Positions 30,656 through 35,852 of a stretch of DNA of 35,852 nt are shown piece by piece. The notes below the pieces were generated by a model. It was not told where the DNA came from and did not search any database. It saw only the letters and a program-made list of their open reading frames with translations. The stretch's first letter is position 1; each line of letters begins with the position of its first letter. Source of the DNA: a virus; the IMG/VR virus record IMGVR_UViG_3300032288_002261, positions 1 to 35,852 of that record; one strand, written 5' to 3'. The position numbers and the translations under genes are program-made.

Positions 30656-30674
30656 TGCTACCTGCTAACAGTTT
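30653..30674 (+). repeat. Post-stop direct repeat, copy 2
   Basis: This second copy overlaps the TAA stop of the clamp gene and ends TACCTGCTAACAGTTT. Here its CTGCTAACAGT part is also the left arm of a hairpin. Confidence 0.75.
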
Positions 30675-30711
30675 AGATAATAGACTGTTGGCGGATTAGC
30701 ACTAGCTAATC
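30662..30711 (+). terminator. Tandem stem-loops after the clamp gene
   Basis: The first stem pairs 30662-30672 (CTGCTAACAGT) with 30684-30694 (ACTGTTGGCGG), 11 pairs including G-T wobbles. The second pairs GATTAGC (30694-30700) with GCTAATC (30705-30711) around a four-base loop. No strong T run follows. They may protect the 3' end, attenuate transcription, or bind a protein. Confidence 0.4.
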
Positions 30712-30735
30712 ACAATTTATCAATGAAAGGTATAT

Positions 30736-31020
30736 ATGAAAACCTATAAAGCAAGAAACGGAAATATTCAATATAAACAAAGCATTGATACGCTTATGGA
30801 AGGTACTGAAAATAGTATCGGGTATTGCCTGGCGTGCGGCGAAGAAAATGAAAATATTGAACCGGATGCGCGTAAGTACAATTGCCAATGCTGCAATGCG
30901 CCCAAAGTGTACGGATGCGAGGAATTAATGCTGATGGGATTGTATTATTCAACTCAGGGGGTGCCTGATAACCGCACCAGCCACGATTATGGCAACCCTC
31001 GCACCCAGGTTTCAGAATAG
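30736..31020 (+). CDS. Phage zinc-ribbon protein (94 aa)
   Basis: The product has the recurrent phage zinc-ribbon pattern GYCLACGEE, then IEPDARKYNCQCC, then a GCEELMLMG segment. Cys31 and Cys34, with Cys50 and Cys53 as the second pair, would hold zinc. Proteins of this type usually stand alone in early regions, and their partner is unknown. The GAAAGG leader supports the ATG at 30736. The gene stands in its own intergenic setting, like its two upstream neighbours. Confidence 0.8.
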   Translation: MKTYKARNGNIQYKQSIDTLMEGTENSIGYCLACGEENENIEPDARKYNCQCCNAPKVYGCEELMLMGLYYSTQGVPDNRTSHDYGNPRTQVSE

Positions 31021-31040
31021 CAGTTTCAGGGATAAAAACA

Positions 31041-31226
31041 ATGGATAACGCCCCGAAAAGCAAACGCCTATATCCCTCTTATACCCTGCCAGAGCTTTAT
31101 CTGGCAGTTAAGCAAACGCACCTGTCCAATGCCGAAAGGGATAGGCTTAACCTAGCAATTGCCCAACGTGACAGGTTATCAGCGGATTATGTACCTGTCG
31201 CTGTAACGCCCCAGGTTGCCCCATAG
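31041..31226 (+). CDS. Small helical phage protein (61 aa)
   Basis: CAGGGATAAA upstream supports the ATG at 31041. The product has a basic start, a YTLPELYLAVKQTHLSNAERDRLNLAIAQR helix pair and a Pro/Val-rich end. It may be a DNA-binding or adaptor peptide, but no family is identified. Its stop is followed at once by hairpins. Confidence 0.6.
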   Translation: MDNAPKSKRLYPSYTLPELYLAVKQTHLSNAERDRLNLAIAQRDRLSADYVPVAVTPQVAP

Positions 31227-31246
31227 GCGATTTTTCTAATAATCGC
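31227..31246 (+). promoter_or_regulatory. Small hairpin after the 31041-31226 gene
   Basis: GCGATT (31227-31232) pairs with AATCGC (31241-31246) around an eight-base T-rich loop, directly after the TAG stop codon. It lies just upstream of the larger hairpin at 31253. Confidence 0.4.
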
Positions 31247-31252
31247 ACTCAG

Positions 31253-31284
31253 GCATAGGGGCGAGCATGAAAATGCCCCTATGC
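31253..31284 (+). terminator. Bulged hairpin with GAAA tetraloop, terminator-like
   Basis: GCATAGGG (31253-31260) pairs with CCCTATGC (31277-31284). A GCGA bulge (31261-31264) on the 5' side is followed by an inner stem GCAT (31265-31268) / ATGC (31273-31276) closed by a GAAA loop. Alternatively a simple 10-bp stem GCATAGGGGC / GCCCCTATGC forms. A short T run follows about 11 bases later (31295-31299), too far for a textbook terminator. Confidence 0.5.
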
Positions 31285-31318
31285 GCCTAAAATCGCTTTT
31301 TATAAGCATTGGATAATT

Positions 31319-31399
31319 ATGGAACCATCCCACCAACAAATAGCTGCTTTGTGGCTGGCCCTGGCAATCTTGGGGTTAGTTCTGATTTTAACAAATTAA
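31319..31399 (+). CDS. Micro-membrane protein (26 aa)
   Basis: An ATG at 31319 opens a 26-codon frame encoding a short polar start (MEPSHQQIAA) and one hydrophobic span (LWLALAILGLVLIL). GGAT lies a few bases upstream. It resembles other very short phage membrane proteins. The evidence is the composition and the next similar frame. Confidence 0.45.
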   Translation: MEPSHQQIAALWLALAILGLVLILTN

Positions 31400-31436
31400 T
31401 TTATCAACTATTTATTTATCCGTCATAAGGCGCATT

Positions 31437-31508
31437 ATGGATAAGGATTTTGCTGTATTTATCGGAACCATTTTGATTTTCCTGGCAATGGTGGCGGGTG
31501 GATATTGA
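31437..31508 (+). CDS. Micro-membrane protein (23 aa)
   Basis: AAGGCG precedes the ATG at 31437. The 23-residue product is almost wholly one membrane span (a FAVFIGTILIFLAMVAGGY segment). It ends shortly before the promoter-like element of the structured RNA candidate. Confidence 0.45.
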   Translation: MDKDFAVFIGTILIFLAMVAGGY

Positions 31509-31551
31509 CGCCATCCGTCATCCGGGCGCGAGGCCCAATTGGAAAAAGGCA

Positions 31552-31581
31552 TTGACAATTCAAAAAGAAAGGGGTTAGGAT
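31552..31581 (+). promoter_or_regulatory. Candidate sigma70 promoter for the structured RNA
   Basis: A perfect TTGACA -35 (31552-31557), an 18-base spacer and TAGGAT -10 (31576-31581, four of six consensus bases) predict a start near 31588. That position is a G and is exactly the first base of the 14-bp outer stem of the candidate RNA. Confidence 0.5.
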
Positions 31582-31587
31582 TCGCCT

Positions 31588-31900
31588 GTCCGAGAAAAAG
31601 ATCGGATCGTGCCGGGAAGCACGTCGAAGGTACAAGAACCCTTAACAGGGGTAGGCAACCGTCCTTCGCGGCTTCCCACCGCCGATCCCCTGTTAAGGGT
31701 TTTTCTTTTTCTCAGACACAGTACAACGGGGGCATAACCCACCCCTCGCAACGGTTTGACGACCAATGCGGATAAACGCAAAGCACCGGCCAGGAATGGC
31801 TGCCCTTTCGCAAGATGGATAGGGAACGGTGGTGCAGCAGAGCAACGCTGCATTGAGCGCGATAAACGAGAGTCAGATGTACCCCCGCTTATAACGGGTG
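31588..31900 (+). ncRNA. Candidate large structured non-coding RNA
   Basis: This stretch of about 310 bases has no convincing gene and is full of helices. Outer stem A pairs 31588-31601 with 31704-31717 (13 of 14 pairs). Stem B is perfect over 15 bp (31637-31651 with 31687-31701). A side hairpin has CGTGC (31608-31612) / GCACG (31619-31623), and a GCGG/CCGC hairpin lies in the loop of B. The 3' half has a long-range helix CGGGGG (31727-31732) / CCCCCG (31882-31887). It encloses TGCG-GATAAA-CGCA (31767-31780), a GGAA-tetraloop stem CGGCCA/TGGCTG (31787-31802), CACCG/CGGTG (31784-31788 with 31827-31831) and TGCAGC/GCTGCA (31833-31838 with 31847-31852). A promoter-like element ends seven bases upstream. 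The exact 3' end is unknown. Confidence 0.65.
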
Positions 31901-31955
31901 AGGTTTAATTGTGCCGACGCAGTTATGATTAATTAATTTATCAGGAGATATGAAA

Positions 31956-32198
31956 ATGAATTACTGCAAAGATTGTATTCACCATCAAGTAAAAGAAAAG
32001 CACCCTCGATTGGGGCAATGTACCCGTCGCATTCGTTATCACCCTGTTGATGGGTCCATGTACTTTTATGATGCCTGGGACGAACGTATGGCCCTCGGAA
32101 CTTGTGGCCCAGATGGGATTCACTTCGTACCAATCCCGCACGTTTCACATTCAGACATTGCTGCCGAGCAGATGCAAGCGAAGCAGGCAGAAGCATGA
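31956..32198 (+). CDS. Small Cys-containing phage protein (80 aa)
   Basis: I start at the ATG at 31956, seven bases after AGGAGA. The ATG at 31950 is too close to it. The product begins MNYCKDCIHH with further cysteines in GQCTRR and LGTCGPDG, a likely zinc site of four cysteines. Such CKDC-type proteins recur in phages. The stop overlaps the next start in ATGA. Function is unknown. Confidence 0.7.
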   Translation: MNYCKDCIHHQVKEKHPRLGQCTRRIRYHPVDGSMYFYDAWDERMALGTCGPDGIHFVPIPHVSHSDIAAEQMQAKQAEA

Positions 32199-32389
32199 AG
32201 TATCGAGACAACATGAGCGTAAAGGAATTAGCGAAATTCAAAAAAGAATTGCAAGCCCTAGAAGATGCATACTCCAGCGCATCTGAGCATGACGCGAAGA
32301 TGCAAGAACAGAACCCACTTCCAGAAGAATGGGAAAACCAAAGCGATTATGTCGGAATGGGTTGGATTGACAGTAGGGGGCGACCATGA
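32195..32389 (+). CDS. Small phage protein (64 aa)
   Basis: The start overlaps the upstream stop (ATGA at 32195). The product has a helical N-terminal half (VKELAKFKKELQALEDAYSS) and an acidic, Gln-rich second half ending in a GWIDSRGRP segment. It is coupled to the next gene in the same way (32386). No family is recognised. Confidence 0.6.
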   Translation: MKYRDNMSVKELAKFKKELQALEDAYSSASEHDAKMQEQNPLPEEWENQSDYVGMGWIDSRGRP

Positions 32390-32682
32390 ATCATATTGAC
32401 CAAGAGACTTCAACAACAATTCATGGTGAATTACTGGTTTGGAAACGCGGAGATGGTGGTCAATGGGTTTGGAATACCGGCGACGAAGGTGCTGTTCGCT
32501 TTTTTGAAAAAAACGGTATCTGGAAAGGTCAACGTCCACGCGCTCTTGAACCATTGGCAATTTCCAAAAGTCTGCAAGATTGCGTTTTACAGGTCAAAAA
32601 GCATTACATAATAAAACGCGCTCAAGCCCACGAACGGATGGCGGCAAGGTTGCGCCGAGAAGCAGAAGGCATCATAAAATAA
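32386..32682 (+). CDS. Phage protein of unknown function (98 aa)
   Basis: ATGA coupling at 32386 fixes the start. The first 50 residues look like a small beta domain (LLVWKRGDGGQWVWNTG, then FFEKNGIW). The last 35 residues are a basic helix (KRAQAHERMAARLRREAEG). It precedes the recombination genes. Function is unknown. Confidence 0.6.
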   Translation: MNHIDQETSTTIHGELLVWKRGDGGQWVWNTGDEGAVRFFEKNGIWKGQRPRALEPLAISKSLQDCVLQVKKHYIIKRAQAHERMAARLRREAEGIIK

Positions 32683-32706
32683 ATTATTAATATATTGGAG
32701 AAAGAA

Positions 32707-32913
32707 ATGAAATTAGACTTGTATGTGAATGACGCAAAAATTGAACAGGGCATTACAGGAAAAAACCGCCCTAAAATCAATCTCACGGTTGATGTAAGCA
32801 TTGAGGATATTTATGGTTTTGCAGAGCAGTTTGCCAAGCTCAAAAAAAGTGAGTTTGAAAACCTGAAAGAATTTATCAACGCGCTCGAAAATGAGGAAAT
32901 TAATCATGGCTGA
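32707..32913 (+). CDS. Small acidic phage protein before the exonuclease (68 aa)
   Basis: The ATG at 32707 lies six bases after GGAG. A TTG at 32695 would destroy this spacing. The product is a small alpha/beta protein with a LTVDVSIEDIYGFAEQFAKL segment and an acidic end. Its stop lies within the exonuclease gene start, so the two are coupled. No family is recognised. Confidence 0.6.
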   Translation: MKLDLYVNDAKIEQGITGKNRPKINLTVDVSIEDIYGFAEQFAKLKKSEFENLKEFINALENEEINHG

Positions 32914-33802
32914 TTTCAGTCCAGAGAATCGCAATTCTGCAATATGGTCCGGGGATGCCCGTCGCATTGCTAATCACCGCATTGGCGAAGTATGGCTCGA
33001 GAAAACAGGCCAGAAACCCATCGACGAAACCATTGGGGATAAGGAGAACGTCCAATGGGGACTGCGCTTGCAAGAGCCGATTGCTAGAGCAGTAGGCGAC
33101 AGGCTCAATATCCGCTTGAAGGAACTGGACATTGAAGGAACGCACCATAAGCACTCATGGATGCGGTCACACTTCGATTATGTGAGCGAGGACGGGAAAA
33201 CCCTGTACGAAATCAAGAATTATTCGGCATTCAGCAGGGACCATTATGGCGATGATGGTTCTATCCTGATTCCCGATGGCGACCTTGCCCAATGTATCCA
33301 TGAAGCAGCAGTGTTCAACGTGGATATGGTCAACCTTTGTGTGCTGTTCGGAGGACAGGAGTTATGTATCTATCCTATCCACGTAGAACAGGCCCATAAG
33401 GATGTTCTGATCCAGCAGGAAGCCGCGCTATGGGCTTGCATCCAGACACGCACCCCCCCGGAGTCAGACCATCCAGACGACCTTCGCGCAATCATGCCCA
33501 AGGATGACGGTCGAAGCATAGAGGCTACCGGGTCAATCGAGCAGGACGCTATCCAGCTTCGCAAGGTCAAGGATGCCATAGCAGCGTTGGAAAAGGATGA
33601 AGTAACCCTGTCCACGCGCATCATGCGACACATGGGACAGGCGGCAGTACTTGTCGGCAGTCAGAACCGGACGCTGGTCACATGGAAAACCGCTAAAGCA
33701 TCAACAAAATTTGACGCAAAAGCAATGGAACAGGCATTGCCCGACACTTATAAAATGTATGTCAAGGAGGTTCCTGGCAGCAGAAGGTTTCTGGTGAAAT
33801 GA
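32906..33802 (+). CDS. YqaJ-type phage exonuclease (recombination nuclease)
   Basis: The 298-residue protein has the N-terminal YqaJ recombinase-nuclease domain. RIANHRIGEVWLEKTG is followed by Glu57 in GLRLQEPIARAV, Asp91 in MRSHFDYV, and Glu102 and Lys104 in YEIKNY, which together form the PD-(D/E)XK centre. Such enzymes resect double-stranded ends to give single strands for an annealing protein, and a RecT-like gene follows one gene later. I start at the ATG at 32906 with GAGG upstream. The in-frame ATG at 32891 would give 303 residues. The C-terminal 90 residues are helical and Lys-rich. Confidence 0.88.
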   Translation: MADFSPENRNSAIWSGDARRIANHRIGEVWLEKTGQKPIDETIGDKENVQWGLRLQEPIARAVGDRLNIRLKELDIEGTHHKHSWMRSHFDYVSEDGKTLYEIKNYSAFSRDHYGDDGSILIPDGDLAQCIHEAAVFNVDMVNLCVLFGGQELCIYPIHVEQAHKDVLIQQEAALWACIQTRTPPESDHPDDLRAIMPKDDGRSIEATGSIEQDAIQLRKVKDAIAALEKDEVTLSTRIMRHMGQAAVLVGSQNRTLVTWKTAKASTKFDAKAMEQALPDTYKMYVKEVPGSRRFLVK

Positions 33803-34026
33803 TGATAAAAGACACATATCAGGCGACAGAAGATTCAGCAGTACATAAACTGTACGAATTGTGCAGGGAAGTTACCGATAATGTTGTCGCTGAACTGGAA
33901 CGGCTAGGAAAAACCGACCCGCAGATAGAACTGCCGATTATTTTCAGCGATGATATGGTTCTGACAATATCCAGAGGACCGGATACTAAAAAAGCAATTG
34001 CTGATTTCAAATCCAAAGCCAATTAA
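33799..34026 (+). CDS. Small protein between exonuclease and RecT genes (75 aa)
   Basis: The start overlaps the exonuclease stop (ATGA at 33799), followed by a second ATG. The product is mainly helical with a central VHKLYELCREVTDNVVAELERL helix and a short beta part. It might be a partner of the recombination pair because of its place, but this is inference. Confidence 0.6.
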   Translation: MMIKDTYQATEDSAVHKLYELCREVTDNVVAELERLGKTDPQIELPIIFSDDMVLTISRGPDTKKAIADFKSKAN

Positions 34027-34050
34027 TCAATTAACCTATAGGATAATAAA

Positions 34051-34956
34051 ATGAATGAATTAGTGCCAATGTCGGATATCGAGAAGATGGGCAGCGCCAT
34101 TGCCAAATCCGGGTTGTTCGGCATGAAAACACCGGAACAGGCCATTGCATTGATGCTGATTGCCCAGGCAGAGGGGATGCACCCCGCTATTGCAGCTCGT
34201 GATTATCACGTTATACAAGGGAGGCCAGCACTCAAGGCAGATGCAATGCTTGCCCGGTTTCAATCCGCTGGTGGAAAGGTCCAATGGGAGGTTTATACCG
34301 ATGAAGAAGTCAAGGCTACATTCAGCCACCCTGCCGGCGGGACAATTACGCTTAGTTGGACACTCGCTCAAGCGAAGAAGATCGGGCTTGCAACCAAGGA
34401 TAGCTGGAAGAACTATCCCCGCGCCATGCTTCGCGCCCGTGTCATTAGCGAAGGCATACGAACGGTCTATCCTGGCTGCGTCGTTGGCGTTTACACGCCT
34501 GAAGAAGTCGGAGACTTTGAACCGCGACCTGCAAACACAGTTAGAAATATGGGAAACGTGGAAGTCGTCGATGATGCTGCTCCAAATTCCCCCATACTCA
34601 GCACTAACCCAATAGCTGACATGGTGGATGACATACCACCAGCACCGCTAGAACAATGGACCCTGCAAATACCCGGAAAGAAAGAGCAGGTATATCACTC
34701 CAAGACAGAATGGATAGATTCCATCCTTGCGCTGGTTGACAAGGTACTGGCATCCAAAGCGTTGTCAGTTGCAGAGCAGGATGAAAAAGTGGAATCGTTG
34801 AAAAAGTCCAATATTGCAACCTTCCAGCGTATCGGGTTGGTCGAGTCGGCAGAGGTTTATAAGCAGATCAAGGCCCGTTTCCCAAGGGAGGCGACAGATT
34901 CCGAAAAAAAGCTGGTAGCGGAGTTCGCAGCGGAATTCGAAGCCAAAACGATTTAG
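34051..34956 (+). CDS. recT: RecT-family single-strand annealing protein
   Basis: The 301-residue protein carries the RecT pattern: MSDIEKMGSAIAKSGLFGMKTPEQA, then an EGMHPAIAARDYHVIQGRPALKADAMLARFQSAGG-type core. A W-x-LAQA segment and PRAMLRARVISEGIRTVYPG follow in the C-terminal part of the domain. RecT proteins anneal complementary single strands during phage replication and repair. The upstream YqaJ nuclease completes the pair. The last 100 residues are variable and helical. Confidence 0.88.
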   Translation: MNELVPMSDIEKMGSAIAKSGLFGMKTPEQAIALMLIAQAEGMHPAIAARDYHVIQGRPALKADAMLARFQSAGGKVQWEVYTDEEVKATFSHPAGGTITLSWTLAQAKKIGLATKDSWKNYPRAMLRARVISEGIRTVYPGCVVGVYTPEEVGDFEPRPANTVRNMGNVEVVDDAAPNSPILSTNPIADMVDDIPPAPLEQWTLQIPGKKEQVYHSKTEWIDSILALVDKVLASKALSVAEQDEKVESLKKSNIATFQRIGLVESAEVYKQIKARFPREATDSEKKLVAEFAAEFEAKTI

Positions 34957-35129
34957 TGCTAGACCTGTTGCGGCGCGGTCCATTAACTCCAATCGAGGCG
35001 CTGCACAAGGTCAATTGCATGAGGCTTGCATCCAGAATCGACGAACTCAAAAAGATAGGACACAACATAACTACTGAAATCGTGGTCAACGGGAAGGCGC
35101 GTTATGCGAGATATCATTTAACAGGATGA
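34956..35129 (+). CDS. Winged-helix DNA-binding protein (HTH_39-like, 57 aa, GTG start)
   Basis: The start is a GTG at 34956 that overlaps the RecT stop (TAGTG). The product has the common phage winged-helix pattern RRGPLTPIEALHKVNCMRLASRIDELKKIGHNI, then a beta wing (TEIVVNGKARYARYHL). Such proteins probably bind DNA as small regulators or recombination accessories. The gene is short, but its sequence pattern is clear. Confidence 0.8.
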   Translation: MLDLLRRGPLTPIEALHKVNCMRLASRIDELKKIGHNITTEIVVNGKARYARYHLTG

Positions 35130-35341
35130 CAAACATGGAATATCCAGACTACAAAGCCAGAAGGGTTATCGAGGGTAAAGGCGTCCTATTCACCAACCTT
35201 GATAAGAAAGATGAAGGCTCACCAGATATGAAAGGAGAACTGCTCTACAAGGGAGAACTGCTGAAAATCGGTGGGTGGATAGTGGAAACTGAATATGGAA
35301 TGCTTATTTCAATCGGTATAGATAAACGAAGGAGTTATTAA
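35126..35341 (+). CDS. Small beta-rich protein, tandem paralogue of 35343-35591 (71 aa)
   Basis: ATGA overlap at 35126 fixes the start. The core pattern, EGKGVLFTN then a PDMKGELLYKGELLKIGGW segment, parallels EGKGVLWTN then PDLKGAIMLNGVEIRLSGW in the next gene. Small phage proteins with a G(K)GxLFxN....PDxxG.....G....I.GW pattern are common near recombination genes and look like small OB-like or beta-barrel proteins. This copy lacks the acidic C-terminal tip of its neighbour. Confidence 0.65.
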   Translation: MTNMEYPDYKARRVIEGKGVLFTNLDKKDEGSPDMKGELLYKGELLKIGGWIVETEYGMLISIGIDKRRSY

Positions 35342-35342
35342 G

Positions 35343-35591
35343 ATGGCGTGGACACCGGAAGAAGGTAAAGGCGTACTTTGGACTAATGACAAAAAAGGCA
35401 ATCCCAAAGCACCAGACCTTAAAGGGGCAATCATGCTCAATGGAGTAGAAATAAGATTGTCAGGATGGTCACGACAGGCCAGCACCGGCCCATGCGTTAG
35501 CCTTTTGTATAACGCACCCTATAACAATGGCAATCAGCAAGCGTATCCTCGAGAGGTTGGCGGGAAAGACGATCAAGACATTCCGTTCTAA
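35343..35591 (+). CDS. SSB-like small protein with a DDQDIPF C-terminal tip (82 aa)
   Basis: The core parallels the preceding gene. The protein ends in GGKDDQDIPF, very close to the MDFDDDIPF tip of bacterial SSB proteins. In SSB this tip recruits host partners such as RecG, PriA and the polymerase III chi subunit. With its place next to RecT and YqaJ, a single-strand DNA-binding role is reasonable, but the core is too short (about 60 residues) to prove an SSB-type OB fold. The AAGGAGTTATTAAG leader supports the ATG at 35343. Confidence 0.6.
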   Translation: MAWTPEEGKGVLWTNDKKGNPKAPDLKGAIMLNGVEIRLSGWSRQASTGPCVSLLYNAPYNNGNQQAYPREVGGKDDQDIPF

Positions 35592-35614
35592 CATTAACTA
35601 TCTATGAGGACAAT

Positions 35615-35852
35615 ATGAAAAAAACAAAGTTAGCAAACCCGATAAAGCAAAAGATACCAAAGCTATTTATAGCCACCCCTATGTATGGTGGACTATGCAG
35701 CGGGTTCTATGCCCAATCCATGTTGCAACTAAAAGACCAGGTAGGCACTACGTTTCCGATAATCATGTCGTTCATGTTCAATGAATCGCTGATTACCAGA
35801 GCGCGTAATGCGATGGCGCATCAATTTCTGAAAACCGATGCAACTCACCTGA
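35615..35852 (+). CDS. Phage glycosyltransferase-like protein, 5' part (continues at 1-659)
   Basis: The ATG at 35615 follows GAGGA. The frame runs through the terminal repeat into base 1 of the window and ends at 659. The first 50 residues unique to this end include KLFIATPMYGGLCSGFY, a typical start for this phage glycosyltransferase group. The gene is cut only by the linearisation of the circular sequence. Confidence 0.8.
   Translation, partial: MKKTKLANPIKQKIPKLFIATPMYGGLCSGFYAQSMLQLKDQVGTTFPIIMSFMFNESLITRARNAMAHQFLKTDATHL
35730..35852. repeat. Right copy of 123-bp terminal direct repeat
   Basis: These bases are identical to 1-123. See the left copy: circular or circularly permuted sequence with an overlap at the cut point. 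Confidence 0.95.

Noticed and set aside
31539-31775. 78-codon plus-strand open frame, and antisense frames, across the structured RNA
   Set aside because: The translation is Arg/Ser/Gly-rich with no domain, runs through perfect inverted repeats, and has no good ribosome-binding site. The sequence is better explained as RNA structure.
1-35852. tRNA genes, integrase, attachment sites and insertion sequences
   Set aside because: I looked for T-loop patterns, tyrosine or serine recombinase motifs and terminal inverted repeats of transposons and saw none that I could support.

Overview
The window is the genome of a tailed, podovirus-like double-stranded DNA phage, or of an uncultivated relative, cut open at an arbitrary point. 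Bases 1-123 are repeated exactly at 35730-35852. The reading frame that is open at base 1 continues from a start at 35615 across that junction, so the unique circular sequence is about 35,729 bp and the whole genome appears to be present. The phage is placed by large terminase, portal, scaffold, major capsid protein, a SU10-type head-tail adaptor, a P22 gp10-like tail stabilisation protein, long coiled-coil internal virion proteins and an S74-tipped fibre, with no tape measure, tail tube or sheath. A Rap1a-type periplasmic immunity homologue, a GTA-type 3TM holin and an M15 endolysin point to a Gram-negative, probably proteobacterial, host. I see no integrase or obvious lysogeny repressor.

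Layout. Two divergent arms leave a control region of about 600 bp at 28626-29233. This region holds alternating 20-bp-spaced repeats, dyads and candidate divergent promoters, and is the best guess for an origin or operator. The leftward arm (28625 down to 4144) is the late arm. In transcription order it encodes two small proteins, large terminase, a glycosyltransferase, an HTH-like protein, a zinc-ribbon protein, portal, small proteins, scaffold, capsid, decoration-like proteins, adaptor, gp10-like protein, S74 fibre, other virion proteins, four large internal virion proteins, more small proteins and the lysis cassette (small membrane proteins, 3TM holin, M15 endolysin). It ends convergent with the other arm at about 4.1 kb.

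The rightward arm (29234 to 35852, continuing at 1 to 4104) is the early arm. It starts with widely spaced single-gene cassettes: a GP88-family protein, a two-domain beta-clamp homologue, a zinc-ribbon protein and micro-membrane proteins. These are separated by conspicuous hairpins. A compact, strongly structured, non-coding segment with its own promoter-like sequence follows at about 31588-31900. Next is a recombination module: YqaJ-type exonuclease, RecT-type annealing protein, a winged-helix protein and two tandem small paralogues, the second ending in an SSB-like acidic tip. After the junction come a glycosyltransferase, a D14-like nuclease, a DUF3310 protein and a dense run of tiny ATGA-coupled genes. 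That run includes an Ala/Trp-repeat protein and a secreted Rap1a/Tai-like protein.

How it works together. No DNA polymerase, helicase or primase is visible, so replication probably uses the host replisome, perhaps modified by the phage clamp and SSB-like protein, with RecT/YqaJ recombination. The least explained and most interesting parts are the structured RNA candidate at 31.6-31.9 kb, the repeat cluster at 29.05-29.11 kb, and the matching flanking sequences around the GP88 and clamp genes.
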